Shown one piece after another: positions 1 through 7,835 of a stretch of DNA of 11,433 nt. Source of the DNA: Simkania negevensis (GTDB taxonomy: Bacteria > Chlamydiota > Chlamydiia > Chlamydiales > Simkaniaceae); the NCBI GenBank assembly GCA_016191565.1, contig JACPWA010000133.1, forward strand, positions 1-11,433, written 5' to 3'. The notes under the pieces were generated by a model, which did not search any database, was not told the origin of the DNA, and saw nothing but the letters and a program-made list of their open reading frames with translations. Both the position numbers and the translations under genes were made by a program. Position 1 is the stretch's first letter. Every line of letters starts with the position of its first letter.

Positions 1-1
1 G

Positions 2-442
2 AAGATTGTAATCAGCATGGGAGTTGGAGAAGCAGTTAAAGATAAGAACATCATCCAAGATTGCGTAAAAGAGCTCTCCTATATTTCAGGACAAAAGCCG
101 ATCGTTACTAAAGCGCGCGTATCGATTGCTAATTTTAAGTTGAGAGAGGGACAAGCGATTGGACTTAAGGTGACTCTTCGTGGAAAGAGGATGTATGATT
201 TTTTCGATCGCTTTACTAATATTGTATGTCCCCGAATTCGAGACTTTCGAGGCTTTAAGAAGAGAGGAGATGGAAGAGGATCTTATACGTTAGGGCTCGA
301 CGATCATCAAGTATTCCCCGAACTAAAACTCGATGAAGTTAAGAGAGAGCAGGGGATGAATATTACCTTTGTAACGAATGCAAGTAACGAAGAGGAAAGC
401 CTGGAACTCTTGAGACAGCTTGGGCTTCCTTTTATGAAGTAA
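2..442 (+). CDS. rplE: 50S ribosomal protein L5 (5' end outside window)
   Basis: L5 binds 5S rRNA in the central protuberance of the large subunit and contacts S13 across the subunit interface. The reading frame is open from base 2 ([11 protein letters not shown]), so the first tens of residues lie before the window; the ATG at 17 is internal and not the true start. Family signatures visible are the early NVGVGEA-like segment, the [10 protein letters not shown] segment (known L5 form: KSIAGFKLREG), the [13 protein letters not shown] block and a C-terminal [19 protein letters not shown]. It is the first gene seen of the spc operon and is followed after 17 bp by rpsH. The rpsN gene, which separates rplE and rpsH in many bacteria, is absent, as in Chlamydia. 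Identification is secure. Confidence 0.97.
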   Translation, partial: KIVISMGVGEAVKDKNIIQDCVKELSYISGQKPIVTKARVSIANFKLREGQAIGLKVTLRGKRMYDFFDRFTNIVCPRIRDFRGFKKRGDGRGSYTLGLDDHQVFPELKLDEVKREQGMNITFVTNASNEEESLELLRQLGLPFMK

Positions 443-459
443 CAGAGAGGAGAATTTGG

Positions 460-855
460 ATGTCAATGACTGATACAATAGCTGATTTGCTAACTAGAAT
501 GCGGAATGGAAAGGGTGCTAAGCACAAATATGTCGATGCTCCCTTTAGCACATTGAACCGAGCTATCCTTGATGTCTTGAGAGACAAAGGTTATATCCTG
601 AATTATTTGGTCAGCGAGAAAAAATATAAAATTCGTGTTTTCTTGAAATATAAGGCAAAAACTAACGAATCGGTGATTCATGACCTAAAGATGGTTTCGA
701 AGCCAGGTGCAAGACAATATGTGGGGTATAGAGAAATCCCCCGTGTTCTAAGCGGCCTTGGGACAGCTATTTTATCCACCCCCTCTGGGGTAATAGACGG
801 GATGAAGGCTAAAGAGCTCAAAGTAGGTGGGGAGCTCCTATGTTTAGTTTGGTAA
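460..855 (+). CDS. rpsH: 30S ribosomal protein S8
   Basis: S8 is a primary 16S rRNA-binding protein of the small-subunit platform and, in E. coli, the translational repressor of the spc operon. The 131-residue product has normal length, starts MTDTIADLLTRMRNG like the family and ends with the conserved STPSGVIDGMKAKELKVGGELLCLVW region (family: T(S/P)xG(V/I)x(D/T)... GGExLCxVW). A good ribosome-binding site, GAGAGGAG, lies about 8 bases before the ATG at 460; the ATG at 466 (MTDTI...) is a possible alternative start. It sits between rplE and rplF in the usual operon position. Confidence 0.97.
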   Translation: MSMTDTIADLLTRMRNGKGAKHKYVDAPFSTLNRAILDVLRDKGYILNYLVSEKKYKIRVFLKYKAKTNESVIHDLKMVSKPGARQYVGYREIPRVLSGLGTAILSTPSGVIDGMKAKELKVGGELLCLVW

Positions 856-898
856 CTTGGGTTTTGGTTAACTCGATTGCGTAAATGAGGTAGATGAG

Positions 899-1447
899 AT
901 GTCACGATTAGGTAAAATTCCTGTTCCCATGCCAAAAGGGGTCGAAATCAAAGGAACGAAGGGCAAAATAGAGATTAAGGGACCCAAAGGCTCCTTATCG
1001 ATTACACTGCCAGAAAAGCTTCTTCTTAAAATAGAAGGGGAGCAGGCTGTTTTAACTCTTGAAAAAGAGGATGCTGTTTCCAATGAAAATTACGGTCTTT
1101 ATCGCTCGATTTTAAAAAATGCTATCATTGGGGTAAGCACAGGATTTGAAAAACAGCTTAGCTTAGTTGGAGTAGGATATCGCGCAGCAGTAAAAGGAGA
1201 GGTTCTTGATCTACAGCTTGGCTATTCTCACCCCTCTCAAGTGTCCATTCCAAAAGGGGTGAGCGTTAAGATTGAAAAGAGCGTCCTGATTGTGATTTCG
1301 GGGATTGATAAGCAGCTAGTAGGCCAGTTTGCTGCTGATGTCAGGGCAATTAGACCTCCAGAACCCTATAAGGGGAAAGGGGTGCGTTACGTGGATGAAT
1401 ATGTTCGTAAGAAGGCAGGAAAAGCAGCTAAAGGGAAAACCGCCTAG
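899..1447 (+). CDS. rplF: 50S ribosomal protein L6
   Basis: L6 binds 23S rRNA near the sarcin-ricin loop at the factor-binding site. The 182-residue protein has both L6 repeats: the N-terminal half with [17 protein letters not shown] and the C-terminal half with [23 protein letters not shown], then the diagnostic [24 protein letters not shown] near the end. A purine-rich GAGGTAGATGAG precedes the ATG. The stop codon TAG (1445-1447) is part of a CTAG that marks the left edge of the inverted-repeat element described at 1444-1612, so this gene's own coding sequence is intact but its 3' context has been altered. Confidence 0.97.
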   Translation: MSRLGKIPVPMPKGVEIKGTKGKIEIKGPKGSLSITLPEKLLLKIEGEQAVLTLEKEDAVSNENYGLYRSILKNAIIGVSTGFEKQLSLVGVGYRAAVKGEVLDLQLGYSHPSQVSIPKGVSVKIEKSVLIVISGIDKQLVGQFAADVRAIRPPEPYKGKGVRYVDEYVRKKAGKAAKGKTA

Positions 1448-1612
1448 TACTCCATTTTAAAAATTTTTGGTGTTTGGACTAATGTGAAAGTTCTCGCGGT
1501 TTGTCGATTGTAAAGCTAGCTGTATTAGTTCAATGCAGCTAGCTTTACAATCGACAAACCCCGAGGCTTTGATACAGCCGAAACATCAAAAACTTTTAAA
1601 ACGGAGCACTAG
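1444..1612. mobile_element. MITE-like 169-bp inverted-repeat element between rplF and rplR
   Basis: The space between rplF and rplR is almost entirely one long inverted repeat. The inner arms, 1498-1522 and 1536-1560, are perfect 25-base complements; four more pairs (one a T-G wobble) leave a 5-base loop. The outer arms match imperfectly, about 26 of the first 31 positions (TACTCC...TTTTAAAA at the left, TTTTAAAA...GGAGCA at the right). CTAG occurs at both edges (1444-1447 and 1609-1612), as a target-site duplication would. Removing the element and one CTAG gives rplF stop, GAGGG, then the rplR ATG, a normal tight junction. It has no coding capacity. I infer a non-autonomous MITE; because CTAG is itself palindromic, it could instead be the tip of the repeat. 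As RNA it would fold into one long hairpin inside the operon transcript. Confidence 0.7.
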
Positions 1613-1626
1613 AGGGAAATAAATGT

Positions 1627-1989
1627 ATGGTAACTTACTCAAAGACGAAAAAGGCACAAAGAGCTCGAAGAGTCTTCCGCGTGCGGAAGAAGCTAAGAGG
1701 TTCTGCACATATGCCTAGATTATCTGTTATAAAAAGCTTAAGGCATATTGGAGCACAGATTATCGACGATGAAAAAGGGGTCACTCTAATAGGCTATAGC
1801 ACTCTCAATAAAGAGTTGCGGGGGGAAAAAAGATCAAAAGAGCTCGCTAAAAAAGTCGGTGAAAAACTTGCTAAGCTTGCAATGGAAAAAAATATTAAGA
1901 AAGTGGTCTTTGACCGAGGTCGCTTTAAGTTTCACGGACTCATTGCTGCTTTGGCAATAGGAGCTCGGGAAGCAGGATTACACTTTTAA
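1627..1989 (+). CDS. rplR: 50S ribosomal protein L18
   Basis: L18 binds 5S rRNA together with L5 and L25 in the central protuberance. The 120-residue protein has normal length, a basic N-terminus ([21 protein letters not shown]), the [19 protein letters not shown] segment and the highly conserved end [33 protein letters not shown] at 1612-1616 lies 10 bases before the ATG. An ATG at 1623 is out of frame. Its leader is now formed by the right edge of the inverted-repeat element, so ribosome access could depend on how that hairpin folds or is processed. Confidence 0.97.
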   Translation: MVTYSKTKKAQRARRVFRVRKKLRGSAHMPRLSVIKSLRHIGAQIIDDEKGVTLIGYSTLNKELRGEKRSKELAKKVGEKLAKLAMEKNIKKVVFDRGRFKFHGLIAALAIGAREAGLHF

Positions 1990-2007
1990 AGATGCAAAGA
2001 GAAACCT

Positions 2008-2508
2008 ATGAATAAAAAGAAAGCGAAAAAGCAAGAAGAAATTGGTGGCGAATTTGATGAAAAGGTGCTTTATATCAACCGTTGCTCCAAAGTTGTGAGT
2101 GGAGGGAGAAAATTTAGCTTTTCTGCCTTAGTTGTTGTAGGAGATGGAAAGGGGCATATCGGTCTTGGTTTTGCTAAAGCAAATGAAGTGGCTGATGCGA
2201 TCCGAAAGGGGGGAGAAAGCGCAAGAAAAAATATCTATTCCTTTGAACTTTTAGATACTTCTATTCCTCACGAAGTCGTTTCTCAATGGGATGGTGCAAA
2301 GATTCTTTTAAAACCTGCTAGCAAAGGGACTGGTGTGATTGCAGGCTCTATGGTTAGAGCCGTTTTAGAGCTGGGGGGAGTGAAAGATGTGGTGGCCAAG
2401 AACCTTGGTACGAACAACCCTCTAAATCAGGTGCGTGCTACCTTCCAAGCCTTATTTCAGCTGAAGAATAGAAATGAGACAATGCAAGCTAGAGAGGTGA
2501 AGGAATGA
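2008..2508 (+). CDS. rpsE: 30S ribosomal protein S5
   Basis: S5 sits on the solvent side of the small subunit at the mRNA entry channel and affects decoding accuracy. The 166-residue protein has the N-terminal S5 domain ([44 protein letters not shown], about residues 19-62) and the C-terminal domain with [38 protein letters not shown]. The basic, lysine-rich N-terminal extension is typical. Its end overlaps rplO by 4 bases (ATGA), which implies coupled translation. The rpmD gene (L30), which lies between rpsE and rplO in many bacteria, is absent, as in Chlamydia. Confidence 0.97.
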   Translation: MNKKKAKKQEEIGGEFDEKVLYINRCSKVVSGGRKFSFSALVVVGDGKGHIGLGFAKANEVADAIRKGGESARKNIYSFELLDTSIPHEVVSQWDGAKILLKPASKGTGVIAGSMVRAVLELGGVKDVVAKNLGTNNPLNQVRATFQALFQLKNRNETMQAREVKE

Positions 2509-2951
2509 AATTATCAGCACTGCCCCGAGGAATCGGGAAAAGAAAAATGAAAAGAGTAGGACGCGGTGTTGGCTCGAAAAAAGGGAAAACCTGCGGCCGT
2601 GGAACGAAAGGGGACAAATCTCGCTCCGGATATAAGAGAAGATATGGGAAAGAGGGCGGTCAGCTTCCCTTATTTAAAAAGCTTCCTCATCGAGGGTTTT
2701 CGAATGTCCGTTTTCAAAAGAAAAGCTTTGCTCTCAATCTAGATCGGCTGGAACAGCATTTTGAAGATGGAGAAGTGATCAATAAAGAAACTCTCATAAA
2801 AAAAGGGTTTCCTTTGCGCCGAGCTGTTGCTGGACTAAAAGTCCTTGGCAAAGGAGTGATTACCAAAAAAGTGGTAGTAGAGGCTAAATCTTTTTCTAAA
2901 AAAGCGATCCAGAAGCTAGAAGAAAAAGGGATCGAGTTCAGACGAATATAA
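2505..2951 (+). CDS. rplO: 50S ribosomal protein L15
   Basis: L15 is a late-assembling 23S rRNA-binding protein. The 148-residue product has the long basic, glycine-rich N-terminal arm ([25 protein letters not shown]) and [17 protein letters not shown], both diagnostic, and the C-terminal globular part ([26 protein letters not shown]). The ATG overlaps the rpsE stop (ATGA), and an AGAGAGGTGAAGG ribosome-binding region lies within the end of rpsE. secY follows after 7 bases. Confidence 0.97.
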   Translation: MKLSALPRGIGKRKMKRVGRGVGSKKGKTCGRGTKGDKSRSGYKRRYGKEGGQLPLFKKLPHRGFSNVRFQKKSFALNLDRLEQHFEDGEVINKETLIKKGFPLRRAVAGLKVLGKGVITKKVVVEAKSFSKKAIQKLEEKGIEFRRI

Positions 2952-2958
2952 GGAAATA

Positions 2959-4293
2959 ATGCTTGCTATCCTTCGCAGAGTTTTTTCTATTCCAGAAGTA
3001 AAGAAAAAAATTTTCTTCACAGCTTTTATGCTTCTAATCTGTAGGATAGGCGCCTATATTCCTGTTCCAGGGGTCAATGGAGACCTTGTAGTGACAATTT
3101 TTCGACAAATTACAGGAGGAGGGCAAAATCTTTTCCAGCTTGTAGACATGTTCTCTGGAGGCGCTTTTGCTCACATGACCATCATTGCTCTTGGAGTGAT
3201 GCCCTACATTTCTGCTTCGATTATCATGCAAATTCTTGTCGCTGTGGTTCCCTCCTTGCAAAGAGAGATTAGAGAAGGGGGAGATCTTGGGAAAAGGAAG
3301 ATGGGAAAAGGGATTCGTCTTATGACGATTGCTCTAGCCCTTTTTCAGTCGGCGCTTCTTGCTAGATATGCTATTGGACTTAACTTAGCACATCCAGGGA
3401 TTATTGTCCCCACCATGCTTAAGCTGCAGATCTTTGGTTTCTCCTGGCTTTTTTATTTAGTCGTGATGTTTACAATGACAACTGGGACGATCTTTTTGAT
3501 GTGGATTGGAGAGCAGATCACAGAACGGGGGATAGGAAATGGAATCAGTATGATCATCTCTGTAGGGATCTTAGCTTCTCTTCCGATGACCTTAGGCGCT
3601 ATTATTAGGGGACTTAATTTAGATTCTCAAGAAATTGGCCAGCTCACCTTTTCTTCAGTGGTGATCCTCTGTATCGTGTTTGTTCTAATTATCATAGGAA
3701 CGATCCTTGTGATCCAGGGGAATAGAAAAATTCCTCTCCAATATGCAAGACGCGTAGTGGGGCGCTATGAGACACAAGGGGGCAGTTCCCACATTCCTTT
3801 GAAAGTGAATTATGCAGGGGTGATCCCTGTAATCTTTGCTTCTTCTCTTCTGATGTTTCCTGCAACTATTGCACAATTTTTAAGTAAAGGAGCCTGGGTC
3901 TCTTCGATCGTTGGATATCTTTCTCCTGGCAGCTGGGTATATACCACCCTTTATGTACTTCTAATCCTATTTTTTACTTATTTTTGGACGGCGACCCAAT
4001 TTCATCCTGAACAGATCGCCTCTGATATGAAAAAGAATGGAGCTTTTGTTCCAGGGATAAGGCAAGGGAAGCCCACACAAGAATTTTTAGAAGCAACAAT
4101 GAATCGGATTACTTTGGCTGGAGCTTTCTGCTTAGCGCTTATTGCTATTTTGCCCACCCTCGTAGGGAAAGCACTTGGAGTCGATGCAACTATTAGCCAT
4201 TTTTATGGGGGAACTTCCCTTCTCATTTTAGTAGGAGTGGTTCTTGACACCTCCAAGCAGATTGAATCCCATCTTCTTATGAAGCGTTATTAG
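2959..4293 (+). CDS. secY: Protein translocase subunit SecY
   Basis: SecY forms the membrane channel of the Sec translocon through which SecA or the ribosome delivers proteins. The 444-residue protein shows the family's ten-helix pattern: helix 1 near residues 19-38, the plug/helix-2 region [18 protein letters not shown]...[39 protein letters not shown], the cytoplasmic loop [15 protein letters not shown], and the C5 loop with [21 protein letters not shown] including the conserved Arg. AAGGA precedes the ATG. The protein ends LLMKRY directly at TAG; SecY proteins usually carry roughly ten more residues after this point, and I recall about 457 residues in Chlamydia. The stop overlaps the apparent rpsM start (TAGTG), where S13 lacks its own beginning. 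A deletion across the junction would explain both. Confidence 0.95.
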   Translation: MLAILRRVFSIPEVKKKIFFTAFMLLICRIGAYIPVPGVNGDLVVTIFRQITGGGQNLFQLVDMFSGGAFAHMTIIALGVMPYISASIIMQILVAVVPSLQREIREGGDLGKRKMGKGIRLMTIALALFQSALLARYAIGLNLAHPGIIVPTMLKLQIFGFSWLFYLVVMFTMTTGTIFLMWIGEQITERGIGNGISMIISVGILASLPMTLGAIIRGLNLDSQEIGQLTFSSVVILCIVFVLIIIGTILVIQGNRKIPLQYARRVVGRYETQGGSSHIPLKVNYAGVIPVIFASSLLMFPATIAQFLSKGAWVSSIVGYLSPGSWVYTTLYVLLILFFTYFWTATQFHPEQIASDMKKNGAFVPGIRQGKPTQEFLEATMNRITLAGAFCLALIAILPTLVGKALGVDATISHFYGGTSLLILVGVVLDTSKQIESHLLMKRY

Positions 4294-4571
4294 TGGAAAA
4301 ACTGAAGCTAGATCCCAATATGAAGGCCCATGCCTTGACAGATGATGATCTTGCTCGGTTAAATGCCCTTCTTCAATCAGAATATTTAGTAGAAGGAGAT
4401 TTAAGACGTCGCGTACAAAACAATATTAAACGGCTCATCAATATTGGCACTTATCGTGGAATGAGACACCGTTTAGGATTACCAGTGCGAGGACAAAGAA
4501 CACGCACAAACTCAAGAACGCGCAAAGGTAAGAGAAAAACTATTGCCGGTAAAAAGCAGGCAATTAAGTAA
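4293..4571 (+). CDS. rpsM: 30S ribosomal protein S13, N-terminally truncated
   Basis: S13 lies in the head of the small subunit, contacts the tRNAs and forms intersubunit bridges with L5. From EKLKLDP onward the 92-residue product matches chlamydial S13: [20 protein letters not shown], then the [30 protein letters not shown] tail. The first about 30 residues, normally carrying (R)IxGxDIP and LTYIYGIG, are missing; family length is about 118-122. The same frame upstream is closed by TGA at 4263-4265 and encodes nothing S13-like, and no other frame there does either because it is secY. The assumed start is GTG overlapping the secY stop, with only a weak GAAG upstream. Either the gene is truly shortened or about 140 bp is missing from the sequence here. 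Confidence 0.85.
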   Translation: MEKLKLDPNMKAHALTDDDLARLNALLQSEYLVEGDLRRRVQNNIKRLINIGTYRGMRHRLGLPVRGQRTRTNSRTRKGKRKTIAGKKQAIK

Positions 4572-4601
4572 TGCACTTGACGCAAAAAGGAGAGATGGAG
4601 A

Positions 4602-4703
4602 AATAAGAAATTTTGAAAAGACCATCGCTTTAAAAATTACATTCCTATTTCAAATGAATAGGGCAAGAATTGTTAAAGCGATTGAAATTCAAAAAGATTT
4701 ATT
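4602..4703. repeat. Imperfect inverted repeat (hairpin) between rpsM and rpsK
   Basis: This stretch in the 203-bp rpsM-rpsK gap folds on itself. ATCGCTTTAA (4624-4633) pairs with TTAAAGCGAT (4673-4682), followed inward by AATT/AATT after one mismatch and CCTATT (4644-4649) with AATAGG (4657-4662) around a 7-base loop. Outward, TTTTGAA/TTCAAAA (4611-4617 and 4688-4694) and AATAA/TTATT (4602-4606 and 4699-4703) also match. There is no clear target duplication and no strong T run after the stem, so it is neither a clear MITE nor a standard terminator. It could be a decayed small mobile repeat or an RNA processing or attenuation structure. The rest of the gap shows nothing else beyond the rpsK ribosome-binding site. 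Confidence 0.55.
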
Positions 4704-4774
4704 GTCTCTGCTCTTTCTTTTTGCATAAGGTGAGTTAAGTAAAAAAATAAGTAGATTTAAAGAGGAGTACGACC

Positions 4775-5188
4775 TTGGCTAAGCAAGAGCAAAAGCTAGT
4801 AAAGAAAGCGACAGTTAAGCAAAAGAAAAAAGTTATTCGAAGTGTTCCAAGTGGTATTGCTCATGTAAAAGCAACCTTTAATAATACCATTGTGACAATC
4901 ACAGATCCTTCAGGGAATGTGGTTGCTTGGGGATCTGCTGGAAGGTCTAATTTTTCTGGGTCGAGAAAGTCTTCTGCTTTTGCTGCAACCCTTGCTGCAC
5001 AAGATGCTGCTAAAATAGCGATGAGCAGCGGAATGAAAGAGGTCGAAGTATATTTAAAAGGGCCTGGCTCAGGAAGAGAATCTGCTGTAAGGGGGCTTCA
5101 GAGTGCAGGACTAATCATTACTATCATTAAAGATCACACCCCTATCGCCCATAATGGCTGTCGTCCGAGAAAAAGACGACGTGTTTAA
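4775..5188 (+). CDS. rpsK: 30S ribosomal protein S11
   Basis: S11 lies on the platform of the small subunit near the E site and the anti-Shine-Dalgarno end of 16S rRNA. The 137-residue protein has a lysine-rich N-terminal tail of about 25 residues and then the full family core: [70 protein letters not shown] and the terminal [16 protein letters not shown]. The start is TTG at 4775, chosen because a strong AGAGGAG (4761-4767) lies 7 bases before it and no in-frame ATG is nearby. It follows S13 and precedes rpoA, as in the alpha operon. Confidence 0.96.
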   Translation: MAKQEQKLVKKATVKQKKKVIRSVPSGIAHVKATFNNTIVTITDPSGNVVAWGSAGRSNFSGSRKSSAFAATLAAQDAAKIAMSSGMKEVEVYLKGPGSGRESAVRGLQSAGLIITIIKDHTPIAHNGCRPRKRRRV

Positions 5189-5238
5189 TTGCCGTGTAAT
5201 AGGGCTTAACATTTGAAATAAGGATTCGGAGTAAAGAT

Positions 5239-6336
5239 ATGACAGTTAGATATGGTAAGTTTGAATTACCTACCAAGATAAAAATCGATGAAGCTGACCA
5301 AAAAGAAACGTTTCTTCGTTTCATTGCTGAACCATTTGAAAGAGGGTTTGGACATACTGTTGGTAATTTGCTTCGCAGAATTATGCTTACTGGCCTCGAA
5401 GCTCCCGCGATTATCTCCGTGAAAATGGAAGGGATTCCGCATGAATACATGGCGGTCGAAGGAATTGTAGAAGATGTTACTCACATCATTCTTAACCTAA
5501 AAGAATCGCTCCTACGCAAACTTCCCTTAGAAGAGAATAAAGACACTAGAGCTTCTCGGATTGTATCGAAAACACTAGAGATTACTACTGAGATGTTAGA
5601 GCAAAATGGGGGGCATTACGAGGTAAAACTCAAAGATATTATTGGTGAAAGCGATTTTGAAGTAGTCAATCCATTGCATCATATCTTTACAGTGACAAAG
5701 CCAATGAAAAAGAGGATCGACCTTAAAATCTCTATTAGTAGAGGATATATCCCTTCTGAAAGGCATCACATTGAAGATTTGGTGGTAGATGAGATTGCAA
5801 TCGATTCGGCTTTCTCTCCTGTCCGTCTCGTTAATTACTTTGTTGAAAATACACGGGTAGGACAAGCAACAGACTATGATCGTCTTGTCCTTGAAGTTAC
5901 AACCGATGGAAGGGTATCTCCGCAAGAGGCTCTTACCTTTGCTACCCAGATCGGTATTACACATCTAAAGGTCTTTGATGAGCTGAAATTCCAAGAGATC
6001 ACCTATGATCAAGACGAAGTAGAATCTGATACCGACCGAAATAAGCTGCTCAGCAAGCTCTCTCTTCGCATTAATGAAATTGAACTTTCTGTTCGCTCTA
6101 CCAATTGCTTGCAACAAGCAAATGTAGAAACCATTGGCGAACTTGTGATCATGCCAGAGCCAGAAATGCTCAAATTCAGAAACTTTGGGAAGAAATCGCT
6201 CAATGAAATCAAAGATAAGCTTGAAGAGATGGGACTTCACCTTGGGATGGACCTTGGCAAGTATGGAATTAATAGAGACAATGTAAAAGAAGTCATTGAA
6301 GAATACCTAGAAACAAAGGTGGGAGAAGAGCAATGA
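5239..6336 (+). CDS. rpoA: RNA polymerase subunit alpha
   Basis: The alpha dimer nucleates assembly of RNA polymerase, and its C-terminal domain contacts promoter UP elements and activators. The 365-residue protein has the N-terminal domain (about 1-240) with [40 protein letters not shown] and [20 protein letters not shown], and the C-terminal domain (about 275-345) with [21 protein letters not shown] and the helix-hairpin-helix [26 protein letters not shown] charged tail of about 20 residues follows. The ATG at 5239 follows GGATTCGGAG. The end overlaps rplQ by 4 bases (ATGA), implying coupled translation. Confidence 0.97.
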   Translation: MTVRYGKFELPTKIKIDEADQKETFLRFIAEPFERGFGHTVGNLLRRIMLTGLEAPAIISVKMEGIPHEYMAVEGIVEDVTHIILNLKESLLRKLPLEENKDTRASRIVSKTLEITTEMLEQNGGHYEVKLKDIIGESDFEVVNPLHHIFTVTKPMKKRIDLKISISRGYIPSERHHIEDLVVDEIAIDSAFSPVRLVNYFVENTRVGQATDYDRLVLEVTTDGRVSPQEALTFATQIGITHLKVFDELKFQEITYDQDEVESDTDRNKLLSKLSLRINEIELSVRSTNCLQQANVETIGELVIMPEPEMLKFRNFGKKSLNEIKDKLEEMGLHLGMDLGKYGINRDNVKEVIEEYLETKVGEEQ

Positions 6337-6761
6337 GACATAGAAATAATACTGGAAAATTAGGAAAGACCTCTTCCCATAGAAGATGTATGATTGCCAA
6401 TCAATTAAAGTCTCTTGTTGTTTATGGTCGCGTAGAAACAACGGTAGTAAAAGCAAAAGTACTAAGGTCCTATGCAGATCGGCTCATCACACTTGCTAAG
6501 AAAAACACCCTAGCAAGCAGAAGAGCTGCCATTGGCAAACTCATGATCCAAAGTAATCCTCTCACTTCTAAAGAAGCAAGAGAGGCCAAAAAAGGAAACC
6601 TTGCCGCTTATAATGATGACCGGAAAGTAATGACTAAGCTATTTGGAGAACTTGGACCCCGTTTCGTCTCAAGAGAAGGGGGTTATACTCGAATCATCAA
6701 AAAAGAGACTAGAAGAGGGGACCGGGCCGCTCTTTGCCTTATCGAGTACATCGAAGCTTAA
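6333..6761 (+). CDS. rplQ: 50S ribosomal protein L17
   Basis: L17 lies near the exit of the large-subunit peptide tunnel. The 142-residue product starts [28 protein letters not shown], the family's MRHR...KLxR...HRxAxxRN form, and ends GPRFVSREGGYTRIIKKETRRGDRAALCLIEYIEA. A central stretch (about 65-95) carries an extra lysine- and alanine-rich segment as in other chlamydial L17. It is translationally coupled to rpoA and is the last ribosomal gene of the cluster. No obvious hairpin-plus-T terminator follows it. Confidence 0.96.
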   Translation: MRHRNNTGKLGKTSSHRRCMIANQLKSLVVYGRVETTVVKAKVLRSYADRLITLAKKNTLASRRAAIGKLMIQSNPLTSKEAREAKKGNLAAYNDDRKVMTKLFGELGPRFVSREGGYTRIIKKETRRGDRAALCLIEYIEA

Positions 6762-6779
6762 GGCTCATAAAATTTACCC

Positions 6780-6809
6780 TTTACAGTTGATCTTTATCCC
6801 ATTTATAGT
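6780..6809 (+). promoter_or_regulatory. Probable sigma-66/70 promoter of gap
   Basis: TTTACA (6780-6785) and TATAGT (6804-6809) are spaced by 18 bases, close to the housekeeping consensus, in the A+T-rich gap after rplQ. Transcription would begin near 6816, about 100 bases before the first GAPDH-like residue. This suggests gap can be transcribed apart from the ribosomal operon. It rests on sequence likeness only. Confidence 0.45.
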
Positions 6810-6919
6810 AAAAATTTAGAGCAATTGTAATCTCTGTACCCACAGCGAGCAGATGCTCTGACGAATAAACAGAACTTGTTTGTTTCGAGAAGGGGACAAA
6901 ATGCTCCCTCTCCGCCTAC

Positions 6920-7804
6920 ATGTTAAAGTATGACTCGATTCATGGGCGTTTTCCCAAGAAAGTTATCGCTAAAGAAAAAGAGCTTGAGGTCGATGGCAAA
7001 GGGGTGCGTGTTCTTGCTGAAAAAGACCCCAGTAAGCTTCCCTGGAAAGAGCTCAAAGTGGACTACGTGATCGAATCCACCGGCCTTTTTACTGATCTTG
7101 AAGGAGCCAAAAGGCATCTTGAAGCGGGAGCAAAGCGGGTGATTATTTCTGCTCCAGCTAAAGGGGAGGTTCCCACCTTTGTAATGGGGGTTAATCACCA
7201 TAAATACAATCCAGCTAAAGACCATGTGATTTCTAATGCCTCCTGCACTACCAACTGTCTAGCTCCAGTAGTTAAAGTTTTACTAGACAACTTTGGTATA
7301 GAAGAGGGATTAATGACCACCATCCACGCCCTAACTGCCACCCAGCCGATCCATGATGGCCCTTCTAAGAAAGATCTGAGAGAAGGACGCTCTGGAATGC
7401 TCAACATCATCCCTTCTTCAACGGGGGCAGCTAAAGCAGTGGCTTTATGTCTCCCTGAGGTCAAAGGAAAACTTACCGGTATGGCACTGCGGGTCCCTGT
7501 CAGCGACGTGTCTGTTGTGGACTTAACAGTTAAGCTGACGAAATCAACAGATTATGCTACAATTTGCACTAAGATGAAGTCTGCAGCTGAAGGAGAGCTA
7601 AAAGGAATTTTAGCCTATACCGACGAGGAGGTAGTCTCCACCGACTTTATTGGAGATACCCACTCTTCGATTTTTGATAGCCGAGCTGGTATTGCTCTTA
7701 CTGATACTTTCTTTAAGCTTGTCTCCTGGTATGACAACGAAATGGGCTATTCTCATAGGCTGCTCGACTTGATGGGATATCTCGCATCAAAAGAAACGAG
7801 ATAG
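6920..7804 (+). pseudogene. gap: Glyceraldehyde-3-phosphate dehydrogenase lacking its N-terminus
   Basis: GAPDH oxidises and phosphorylates glyceraldehyde-3-phosphate with NAD+ in glycolysis. The 294-residue frame matches the family from (S)[14 protein letters not shown] onward: ESTGLF, the catalytic SNASCTTNC (Cys109), the base His136 in [41 protein letters not shown] and the C-terminal [16 protein letters not shown]. Missing are the first about 42-45 residues, including the (I)NGFGRIGR nucleotide-binding loop and the acidic residue that holds the adenosine ribose; family length is about 335. I translated 6762-6919 in all three + frames and found no trace of them; the gap frame is closed by TAA at 6866-6868. 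Without this unit NAD+ binding should fail. The gene is in its normal chlamydial place after rplQ. Either it is a broken copy or DNA is missing or wrong in this sequence. Confidence 0.75.
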
Positions 7805-7835
7805 AAAAACAACTTTAAACATATGGAATGATGCA

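Noticed and set aside
1498..1560. The perfect hairpin as an intrinsic terminator after rplF
   Set aside because: The stem is far longer than a normal terminator, lacks a T run, and would switch off essential downstream ribosomal genes; the CTAG edges fit a mobile repeat better.
4543..4728. A 61-residue frame on the + strand starting inside rpsM
   Set aside because: It begins within the S13 coding tail and runs through the inverted repeat; it has no ribosome-binding site and the protein is not recognisable.
5596..5964. A 122-residue - strand frame within rpoA
   Set aside because: It is the antisense of a strongly conserved coding region and has no supporting signal.
6902..6916. CTCCCTCTCCGCC looks like the 3' end of a tRNA-Ser
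   Set aside because: There is no TTCGA-type T loop, anticodon arm or matching 5' acceptor nearby, so the likeness is too short to count.
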